This document shows, in pieces, positions 12,501 through 64,000 of a stretch of DNA of 64,000 nucleotides; position 1 is the first letter of the stretch, and every line of letters begins with the position of its first letter. The notes below the pieces were generated by a model, which saw only the letters and a program-made list of their open reading frames with translations, did not search any database and was not told the origin of the DNA. A program made the position numbers and the translations under genes. Origin of the DNA: Campylorhamphus procurvoides (taxonomy: Eukaryota > Chordata > Aves > Passeriformes > Dendrocolaptidae); contig WBMV01000785.1 in the NCBI GenBank assembly GCA_013396655.1, forward strand, positions 558,001 to 622,000, given 5' to 3'.

Positions 12501-15500
12501 TTGTGAGTTTGAAATCTCTTTTAGTTTACTGAAGTCCAGGTTGCTTTGTAAAAATAGCGAATATTGCTGGTCCATTTTGTGTAAATTTGTTTTTAAAAAC
12601 AGGTCAAGAAAAAAAGAAAATTCAATACCTGTGACAGTAATAAGTTGTCATTTAGCAGGAGTAGTATATCTTGAATATCATTTTAGAAGTGTTTGTAACT
12701 ATATACGGTGTTCCTTTTGTAAGTATCAAAACATTTTAAAAGATGGGGAAGTATAAAAAGGCTGTTGTTTAGGCATTGAAAACAATAGAGCTATGCTGGG
12801 GCTACGTGAGTTGACTGCTTAGAAAACAGTAACAACTCCTTAAGTGGTATTTCACACTCCATGGAAGCTTCACAGTTTAAAACATGTTTCAGTTGCAAAA
12901 GCTTCTTATGACCTTGTCAACCCTCTGAACTGTTTTTTTTTCTGGGTTTTCAAGGCATTGTCCAAGGAGCATTGCATTTATACCTTGCTTTGAAACCTAA
13001 AGTGATTGTTTGCATTGTAAGTGTTTGTACGGTAATTGAGCCAAACTGCTCCATACAAGCATAATTTAACTGTTAATTTATGTATTTCATTAGATTGTTC
13101 CTCAAATGAGTGAAACTGGGGAATGCAATACATTAAAATTATTAGGGTTTTTGTTAGTGGTTTTTTCTGTGCTTGGTTTTGTTGGTGTTTTTTTTCACAA
13201 GCATCCTGTCTGTTAAATTATATTTCAGTTCTCTGCACTTTCTGTTGACTGCCAGTCTTTGGTCCAGGCCCTTCAGGAATTGCCTCTACATCTGAGGTTG
13301 AATGTAGCTGCTGACCTTGTACAGGTAATGCTGTGAATTTTCACTAGAAAATGCAAACATTTTAAGAGAAACAATCTATGCAAGAATGATTAGGCGTCAA
13401 TTTTAAGTACAATGTATTATATAAGTAAAGATATTCCTTTAGTCTGGCATGTCAAGTGGCATGCAATGCAGGATACCCCTCTATCAGCGCATTTTGTGTG
13501 CTTACTTGGCTTTAAACAAAATGCTTGGATATGCAGTATATTAGATTTGAAGCTAGGTATTAGAGTGTTTGACATGGAATGATTGCACTGTTTTTCTATT
13601 TACTTCTTTTGTTAGCAGCTGTTTAGAGCTTGCGCCAAAATTTTGAATGTGTTTTTACATTCTTTCCTGCTAATTACTTTAATTGTTATTTAATCTACAA
13701 ATCTACATAACTAATATCGACATGTATTTTTTTTCATGAATCAATCTTACATCAGTGTTAGAACAGGCAGAACTCTCAATGATACAAGTGAAGAAAATGT
13801 CACTTATGCTCAGTGGCAGAGAGAAGCAATGATATTAGTAGAAAATATTTCTTCAAACTGTGAGAAAGAAAATATTAGTCTAAGGGTAAAAGAGCCAATA
13901 AGGCTTAAATATAAAATCAAAATTCTTAAGATCCATCTGCTCAAGCAAGATAAAACATGACCCTTACAGAAGAGTCTGTCTGGAGCTGCATGAAGTTGCT
14001 TCTGCAACTGACACTACACTCTTTGTTAAGGCAGTTCAAATATGTCTGTGGATATGATGGCTAAGGGAATCTGCAAATACATGTCACTTTGACACACAGT
14101 TTTCTTCTAAAGAGTTCTAGTCACAGTCTTCAACCTTTTTCAGGGTTATAAAGTGTGTGTTATGGCATTTAATCTCAGTCTTGTCATTCTGACCGGTAAT
14201 GTGGTCATCAGTTAAGCTACAGTGTTATCAATGCTAGAGCATCCTGGTAAAAGCTTAATCTGTTACAGTTTCTGGTTTCACTGTTTGATAATGTTTTATA
14301 GTTTGGTTTCATTTTTTAAAATGAAGTTTGCTGGTGACACCAAGCTGTGTGGTGCGGTGAGCCCTCTGGAGGGAAGGGATGCCATCCTGAGGGACCTTGA
14401 GAGTCTGGAGAGTTGGGTCTGTGTGAACCTCATGAAGTTCAACAAGGCCAAGTGCCAAGTCCTGCACCTGGGTCAGGGCAATCCCAGATGTAGTTAGAGG
14501 CTGCCTGGAGAGTGGATCGAGACCAGCCCTGGGGAGAAGGGCTTGGGGATGTTTGGGGACAAAAAGCTCCACATGATTTGGCAATGTGCACCATGTTTCA
14601 AAGGAAACCTGATCAGCAGGTTGAGGGAGGTGATTCTCCCTCTCTGCCTTGCTCTTGTGAGACCCCACGTGGAGTGGTGCATCCAGTTCTGAGGGCCCAA
14701 CATGAGAAAGACATGGATCTGGTACAGTGAATCTGAGGGGGGCTACTACGTTGATCACAGGGCTGGAGCCCCTCTCCTGTGAAGACAGGCTGAGAGAGCT
14801 GGGACTGTTGAGCCTGGAGAAGAGAAGGCTTCAGGGAGACCTTATAGCAGCCTTCAAGTACCTTAAGCAGGCCTGCAAGGGAGCTGGAGAGGGACTTTTC
14901 ACAAGGGTGTGTATGGATAGGACAAGGGGAATAGTTTTAAGCTGAAGGAGGGTAGGTTTAGATTAGATATTAGGAAGTTCTTTACTATAACAGTGGTGAG
15001 ACAGCTTTCCTGAAGAATCCGTGGACTCCCCATCCCTGGAAGTGTTCAAGGCCAAGTTGGATAGGGCTCTGAGCAATCTGGTCTAGTAGAAGGTGTCCCT
15101 GCCATTGTCAGGAAAATTGGAATGAGAGAATCTTTAAGGTCCCTTCCAAACCAAATCATTCTATGATTCTATTAGTATTTATGAAACAATGGAACTTGCT
15201 GATTTAGCATACAGTCTCTAATAAGGAATAGAAGGAGTTTGTATTTCACGTTTGCTTCTGTAAAAATCTCTAGATAACTTTAGTTTTATTTTACTTTTGA
15301 ATTTGGTTCTGCTTAAGTTCACTGTACCTTCTTAAATGATCAAATAATATGAAGTATGAATTATAATCCAAATTAGACAGAATAGCAAAAATAGATAATA
15401 ATTTTAAAGATTCAAGTCCTTTCTTGTGCTCTTAGGCATCAACACCTGTAGAGCTCCCACAGATGAAATCTAAAATTTTTGAAGATGGCAAGAGGAAAGA

Positions 15501-16528
15501 GCAGCTGTTTCGACAGTCTCCAGCTCAAAGTAAAACCATGTCGGTCTCCCATCCTGTTGGCAATTCTGTTGCTCCATCAGAGCCTGAAAGTAAAAATGTT
15601 CCTAAGGCAAATGCAAGAGAACCATTTCAGAGAGACCATCCACTATCAAAGCAAGAGCCTGACCATTTGGATGAAGAACTGGATCTTCTCCTGAATCTAG
15701 AGGCTCCCGTGAGTACAGGAAACAGACCTGTGTCCGGTGCATTATCCTACAACATATCAACTGAGAAAGATTTGAAAATGGATTGTAAGGAAGATGGTAA
15801 GTTTTCTCTCCAGCATGCCCTGATTTCATTTCCATTGCTCTCTATTTTGTGATGTTTTTGAATTCTTGATTAGCAGTCAACAGTACCACTGCTATTATCT
15901 CTGTCATACTGCATTTCATTTATCTGGTGCTGTGTTCTGACCCATTTGTTCATTTTCAGTTGTAACTCCTCTTTGCACCAAAGTTTCACCATTGTCACCT
16001 TAAGCATTAAGAGAAATTCTTCTGCAAAACAGCACTGGGCTTATGATTCAGTAACATTTTAATTTAAAAAAAAATAAATAGCATACTGGTACAGAATTTT
16101 ATTGCAAGGAAGATAAAGTACATGAAACATTATCAGTCCTTAGTTCACTGTGCTAATAGTATACAGAAGAATTGACAGTTATTTCCAGTGGCTTGTCATA
16201 AATGCTATTTTCAAACTTTACTAGCATTGATTTTATAAAAATAAGTTTAGCAAGGGAACTATTTTTGGAGTAAGACTCACTGTTCTTCAAGAAAGAGAGA
16301 TTGTTTTTAAATACAGTCAGTTGTGTACTGAAAAGCAAAATGACCCAGGACAAAGAGCTGGTATGGAATTGTTTCCAGATAATCAAGCCTGTTCTTTTCA
16401 CTTCTCTAGACCCTGTGACAGTACATATGCATGAAGAGAAGGGTACATCATCACAGCAACAGCAAAGTACATCTAAAGATGTTACTGAGGAAGAGCTTGA
16501 AGATTGGCTGGACAGCATGATCTCCTGA
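9492..16528 (+). CDS. AVEN: AVEN, apoptosis and caspase activation inhibitor: last four coding exons (partial gene)
   Basis: Four + strand exons (9492-9562, 13229-13324, 15436-15796, 16410-16528) join in one frame and end at TGA 16526-16528. They encode about 215 residues, matching exons 3-6 of the mammalian gene as I remember it. Diagnostic segments are [47 protein letters not shown] and the terminus [16 protein letters not shown]. Aven is known as a cytosolic/nuclear regulator that binds Bcl-xL and Apaf-1, restrains caspase-9 activation and modulates ATM signalling; those functions are family knowledge and are not visible here. The leucine-rich stretch [10 protein letters not shown] resembles a nuclear export signal. 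The arginine/glycine-rich N-terminus and exon 2 were not found in the first 9.5 kb and should lie to the left. The gene runs convergently into RYR3, the same arrangement as on human 15q14. Confidence 0.95.
9563..13228 (+). other. AVEN: AVEN intron between exons 3 and 4
   Basis: 3,666 bp of unique-looking AT-rich intron with ordinary GT-AG ends. I see no repeat of a family I recognise and no supported exon; open frames at 10324-10557 and 12418-12756 look like chance. Confidence 0.7.
13229..13324 (+). CDS. AVEN: AVEN exon 4 (96 nt)
   Basis: Acceptor TATTTCAG and donor CAG|GTAATG. It encodes 32 codons in phase 0 at both ends, including [20 protein letters not shown], a well conserved leucine-rich helix of Aven. 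Skipping this exon would keep the frame. Confidence 0.95.
13325..15435 (+). other. AVEN: AVEN intron between exons 4 and 5
   Basis: 2,111 bp. Roughly 40 percent is one sense-oriented CR1 fragment (about 14317-15174) that still shows part of the reverse-transcriptase reading frame. The rest shows nothing I can name. Confidence 0.75.
14317..15174 (+). repeat. CR1 LINE 3' end with remnant of reverse-transcriptase frame
   Basis: The longest CR1 copy here. It opens with a coding remnant reading [20 protein letters not shown] and [20 protein letters not shown], the end of CR1 ORF2; the catalytic-type FADD motif reads FAGD. The 3'UTR follows (GAAGACAGGCTGAGAGAGCT, TTCAAGTACCTTAAGCAGG), ending ATTCTATGATTCTATTA. 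Non-functional fragment. Confidence 0.92.
15436..15796 (+). CDS. AVEN: AVEN exon 5 (361 nt)
   Basis: Acceptor CTCTTAG and donor GATG|GTAAGT. It starts in phase 0 ([10 protein letters not shown]...) and ends with one base of a split Asp codon. It is a low-complexity Ser/Pro/Lys-rich linker followed by the conserved acidic-leucine block [16 protein letters not shown], which resembles the nuclear export segment reported for human Aven. The frame stays open past the donor for 18 codons to a TGA, so intron retention would give a short alternative C-terminus lacking the [12 protein letters not shown] tail. Confidence 0.95.
15797..16409 (+). other. AVEN: AVEN intron between exons 5 and 6
   Basis: 613 bp, GT-AG, with no recognisable repeat or element. 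Confidence 0.8.
16410..16528 (+). CDS. AVEN: AVEN exon 6, C-terminus and stop
   Basis: Acceptor CTTCTCTAG before 16410. Two bases complete the split Asp codon, then [18 protein letters not shown] and [16 protein letters not shown], with stop TGA at 16526-16528. The terminal acidic/aromatic motif is essentially identical to the mammalian C-terminus and fixes the gene identity. Confidence 0.97.
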
Positions 16529-16856
16529 AGTTCAAGTTTCCTCATGTGACTAACTGAATATAGCAAATGTCACATAAAAAGTTGAATTTTTCTTTATCTC
16601 CTTGTTATTTGCTTGCTCTGTTTCACTTTGTTCAGTATGGCAGTATGCTGGCTCCTAAAATTTTGTTCAACCAAAATTAATTTAGATGGGATTGAAAGTT
16701 GTCAAAGACTAAGAATACTACTAGAAAGGTCTAAAATTTGTGATGAAATTAAAATTTTCTTTGCTAAAGAAGCAGGCTACAGCAGACTAAGAGAACAGTT
16801 ATTTAAGCTTATGCTTCTCCATGTGGTCCTTAAAATAAAGCTTTGAATGAACAATG
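16529..16856 (+). other. AVEN: AVEN 3'UTR (right end approximate)
   Basis: About 330 nt from the stop codon to an estimated cleavage site 15-20 nt past the AATAAA at 16834. Open frames inside it (for example 16613-16846) have no family resemblance. The exact cleavage site is inferred. Confidence 0.7.
16834..16839 (+). promoter_or_regulatory. AVEN: AVEN poly(A) signal AATAAA
   Basis: Canonical AATAAA in the context TTAAAATAAAGC, 306 nt after the AVEN stop, followed by a GT-rich stretch (CGTGTTTTTAG, about 16866-16876) suited to cleavage-factor binding. It is the only + strand AATAAA between the stop and the RYR3 tail that I noticed. Confidence 0.75.
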
Positions 16857-16924
16857 AATACATACGTGTTTTTAGTCACCATCCTCACACAACTCCATAT
16901 TGTAGAAAAATAACAGCAACAGTA

Positions 16925-17758
16925 ATATTTGGTTTATAATACTTTATTGCAGTGGGCACTTTTATTTGAAGAAAAAAAATGCATAATCCTAGCAACTTCT
17001 ACTTGCAGGTGACCACAGAGCATTGTTTTATTTTGGCCTAAGATTTAAACTGTGTTCATTTTGATACAGTGTATGTCTTTTAACAGCAGCATCTAATAAG
17101 CTGTTATTGAAGGTAGTATATAAACAAACTTCAAGTGCAATTTGATACAGAAAGACAGAAAAGCAATACAGTTAATGGGTCTGTTCATCTAGAATACTAA
17201 CATAAAAAAAAACTTTGCATAGCTATGTCTACAGAGGTTTTAAGGCACTTTAATGTTTCAAGGTTGACAAAGTGTTTGAAAATGATTTCTTTTTAATTGC
17301 TTAAAGCTTTTCAAACTGTATCTTAATACATTCACTAGCAAATACTGTGGGGAAAAACTGGACAGCAGTTAGCTGAACTATTTTTTCTGAGGCATGGCCT
17401 CTGATGTTCAAGTTCTTCAATGTCAAATGTGCAATTAAGATGCCTTTTAGCCCTTTCAACTGTACTGCCAAACACCAGGTTAATGATGTGGTTAAAAAGT
17501 TGTTATAATTTCAGGCCATGTTTGAACTGGAAGGCTTAAATTAATCTGGCTAGTTTTTTCTTTTCTAATTCAAATTCCAACAAAAGACATGTTCCGTATG
17601 TGGTAGGTACAAAAAGCCTCTGAAATAGTGTCAAATTTTATGTGTGTCTGAAAGTTTAAAGACATTTAAAGCAAATACAAGCTGTGAAATTACACCATGA
17701 AAAGGTTTTTCTAATGTTTTTCTCATTAGTTCATGAATAAATTATTTCTTTTGTGATA
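16925..17758 (-). other. RYR3: RYR3 3'UTR (left end approximate)
   Basis: About 830 nt of AT-rich sequence from the stop codon to the inferred cleavage site past the AATAAA at 16943-16948. Reverse-strand AATAAA also occurs at 17027-17032 and 16961-16966, so alternative ends are possible. No repeats recognised. Confidence 0.6.
16943..16948 (-). promoter_or_regulatory. RYR3: RYR3 poly(A) signal AATAAA (most distal candidate)
   Basis: On the - strand the context is GCAATAAAGT, canonical. Two further - strand AATAAA at 16961-16966 and 17027-17032 could serve as proximal sites. Which is used cannot be told from sequence. Confidence 0.55.
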
Positions 17759-61124
<43,366 letters not shown>

Positions 61125-64000
61125 CTGTGTGAAAGAAAAATAAAGGGGAAAAAAACATAAGTAAAAGAGATGAAAAGATGATAATTTTACAAGTTAGTAA
61201 TAAACTTAGTCAGCTTTATCAGAACAGTAAAAATATAATAAGTTTGTAGCTAAACAACAGACTGTAAACACAAACTCAAATGAGATTGTAGTGAAATCAG
61301 CTTAATCCTGATTAAATAATTGAACTTCTGAACTAATGTCACTATTCCAGCACACTTTACCAACTGTTGCTTGAGCATATAAGGAAATACATCTAAGTAA
61401 GTCTATCATATATTAATTATTGCATCTCTTCCCAATTTTCCGGTGTCTGGATAGTCCAATAATTAAAAATACGTACATTTTCATCAAAACAGCTCTTACT
61501 CCCTCCTTTCCCCACCAAAATATATTTGAGAAAAATTAAGTTTAGAAATCAAATTATCAGTGGGATGGTATGGCTCGTCATTTATAGGTGTATTTTCCCA
61601 TAACATAGCTTATTACTTTTGAAGATGGCCTGAGAGAAACTTTAGCTTGTATTTTTTAGCAGTACCCATTTTGAGAACGATATTATCAACTCAGCTTAAC
61701 TTTTATACATACAGATGTTTCCCCTCCCTTTATTATATTAATACCATAGAGTTAAATAAATATGTATTCCGTAGTCAACACTATATTATCATTGCACCAG
61801 GCAATCTTACAAAAATAACAACAAAACCATTTAGCTGTGGTAAAATAAAATAAACTATCACTCAAAAGAATCCTTGACCAGACATAGGAAAATACTGTAG
61901 AAAACTGCTGGATTTAAACAACGAGAAAAATCCATCAGGACACACAAGCCCCCACTTCTGTCATAACCCCAACAGTTAACTTTGTTGTCCTGTGATACTT
62001 GAATAAGCCTCAAAATATTGAAGTTATTATTAAAATCTTTTTACAACCTACTGTATCCATACCACACAGTAAAAGAACAGGCTACAAGTCAAGAAAAATG
62101 AAAGACTAATCATCAAATTAAGCATTATAATCTTAGATTCTTAGAATCCTAAATACCTTACAAATAGCAAATTTTAATTTAAAATTTTAGTTGTATGAAA
62201 TGCGTAGATGATCCATAGACATGACTCAGCAGATAAACACTGAAGCTTAGTAAAGAAAAGGATGTTAATTATATTTAATTTATTAGAGATGACCATAAAT
62301 GCAATCTCCTCATGCTTTACCTCAGTATATGCAAAGGAAATGCTTTCTATGCAATTGCAATAGTCTCAGAGATCTAAAACTCTTGCAGAAAATACTAACA
62401 TGAAATCCTCAAACTATTGTAAATCTGCAAATAGTATGTATTACATATCACAAATAGGCAAAAACCACAATGTTTTTTCATAATACAAACCTGAATTTTA
62501 TGACTGCCTCAAACTTCTAAAATAGTAGTATATAGATTTATCCAAATGTTCTTAAAATAGATTAAAAAAATATTGAGGACCAGTCAAATAAAACTTCAGT
62601 AGGATATGTGTTTGGCAACTGAAGGTATATATCCAGGCACACATTCACTTAGATTCCAACACTTACACACACAAAAAAAAAAGCCCACATATATATTACA
62701 GTTACGTACATGTGAATGTATAGGTTTAGTCTTTTTTACTGAAAAACTCAATGGGACATCACTGCCACTTAACCAAAATGTTATTTTATCAAGAAACCTA
62801 TGAGGGGGTTAAAAATAACAGATTAGTGGAGTTGAATGTGTTTAAATTCTCCATTTCAAAACTTTTATCACAAATCTGTTATTTCAATGTAACCTAAGTT
62901 ACCAGTCTCTCTCAGGCTGAAAGTTCTCTAACTTACCATTCCCCTCCGAGCAATCTGCTGCTATATTTTTAGAAAAGAAAAATTAAAAAACTTTCTCAGC
63001 TGTTAATACATTCATTTGAAAAGCTATTAACAAAGTTAACATTGTATAATTAAAATACAATGGATATTTAATCAATTTCTTGATTGCAATGACGAATCAC
63101 TTGTTACCACTGCTATTAGCTACCAATAAATGGTGTGACCTTCATCCTCTGCTTTTCTTTTTTTTTCCTATGGCATGTAAAGATATAGAACCTTCTGCAC
63201 ATGATATATTACACCTTACACTCTGATAGAGTCACAGTATCTTAGAAAAATACTAAGTCTCTGTCTGTGTTACCTAAAGCAGTCTCAGATCAGCATGGGG
63301 CTTTACTCCTTTAAGAGACCCCAAACTGTTCTGTCTTGGGCCAGCTGTCAATAGCCAGTGTTCAGAATCACAGTTTTCTATACATTCTCATGCCTGATAA
63401 ATACTGGAGCTTATTGCTTACACTGGAAATAACATGAATAAAGAGGAAAGTGCTAATTATTCTGTTAGCATACTGCTTTTTGAGGTGAATGTTAATATTA
63501 AAGCAAGAAATAATGTTCCCTAATGTGATGTCCTCCACTGGTCATTGTCTGAGGTTATAAACAAGTATCAAACCTTGTAAGAAACCCTGAAATTCAGTTA
63601 CCTTGACAATTTCTTGTTTATTTTAGCCTAGGTAGTCTTAAAAAAAAAAAGTCAGACGTAAATCTATCCTTTAATGAAATATGCTATGCTAGGTTTAGAG
63701 CGCTTACACTTTATATTATGAAACATTAGCAATTTCCTGCTTAGAAACCAGATAGAAAACCAATACAACACTTCTAAAAGACAACTCATATATTTCATCA
63801 TGGTGTTTAAGTCATCATGAAACAAATGTCTATCTAAATTATCATTTGTTCTGCAATCATGCCTGCAGTTATGGTACCATATAAATAAAATATTCAGTCA
63901 TGAACAATACAGTATTTCATTTCTTTCTTTATTATTAGTAACCATGCACAGTGTCCTTGAATGCCGTAAGTTGACATTGTATGGTTACAAAAAATTATAT
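61125..64000 (-). other. RYR3: RYR3 intron(s) upstream of the ASI-like exon (partial)
   Basis: 2,876 bp to the edge. The constitutive exon expected upstream (ending ...SKMSK) was not found, so it should lie beyond 64000. The only exon-like signal is the 24-nt candidate at 62937-62960. Confidence 0.7.
62937..62960 (-). CDS. RYR3: candidate RYR3 24-nt microexon upstream of the ASI-like exon
   Basis: On the - strand a pyrimidine-rich acceptor region (TTTTTCTTTTCTAAAAATAT then AG) and a near-perfect donor (AATG|GTAAGTTA) enclose 24 nt reading QQIARRGM in phase 0, which is the phase of the following ASI-like exon. The first bases CAGCAG form a tandem NAGNAG acceptor, allowing 24, 21 or 18 nt. I know of no QQIARRGM in published RYR3, so this is only a candidate cassette. 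The previous constitutive exon was not found before the right edge. Confidence 0.35.

Noticed and set aside
12418..12756. 112-codon open frame in an AVEN intron
   Set aside because: AT-rich chance frame (Phe, Lys, Ile, Asn), no motif, and not flanked by splice signals that fit AVEN phases.
14309..14758. 149-codon open frame on the - strand
   Set aside because: It is the antisense of the CR1 LINE copy at 14317-15174.
63240..63300. Donor-like CTTTAG|GTAACA on the - strand
   Set aside because: No open coding segment or acceptor that fits a ryanodine receptor sequence.
63601..63650. Possible exon ending ATTGTCAAG|GTAACT on the - strand
   Set aside because: All three frames upstream of this donor hit stops within the short segment after the nearest acceptor.

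Overview
This is a vertebrate, almost certainly bird, nuclear window. It is AT-rich, has short exons in long introns with GT-AG splice sites, and carries several CR1 LINE fragments whose 3' ends finish in the typical ATTCTATGATTCT-like tail. Two protein-coding genes meet tail to tail. No bacterial, CRISPR or operon-like features are present.

Left part (1 to about 16.86 kb, + strand): the last four coding exons of AVEN (apoptosis and caspase activation inhibitor) at 9492-9562, 13229-13324, 15436-15796 and 16410-16528, followed by a short 3'UTR with an AATAAA at 16834. The 5' coding exons lie to the left of the window. The first 9.5 kb is intron with CR1 relics.

Right part (about 16.92 kb to the right edge, - strand): the 3' third of the ryanodine receptor 3 gene, RYR3. 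I place 35 coding exons between 61124 and the stop codon at 17759. They join in one continuous frame of 4,590 nt (1,529 codons plus stop). The encoded part runs from the ASI-equivalent microexon through the calmodulin-binding segment, core solenoid, EF-hand pair, thumb-and-forefingers region, divergent region, S1-S6, the GGGIGD selectivity filter, the C-terminal zinc site and the terminal QYEDQLG. The AVEN/RYR3 tail-to-tail neighbourhood and the C-terminal ...QLG identify the paralogue as RYR3 rather than RYR1 or RYR2.

The most interesting content is splicing. Three in-frame exons correspond to known or homologous alternative-splice sites: the 15-nt ASI-like, 18-nt ASII-like and 87-nt S1 exons. 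Three further unannotated-looking in-frame candidates have usable splice signals: 24 nt at 62937-62960, about 129 or 162 nt ending at 56530, and 39 nt at 27352-27390. There is also a GC-AG intron after 31786 and a frame-shifting alternative acceptor for the exon at 34546-34714. The two poly(A) regions are less than about 100 bp apart.

Repeats: CR1 fragments on both strands, an avian endogenous-retrovirus LTR-like relic (about 31.35-31.64 kb), microsatellites, a 24-bp tandem duplication, a perfect short palindrome, and two small N gaps next to G-quadruplex-type runs. All protein and family comparisons are from memory; no database search was possible.
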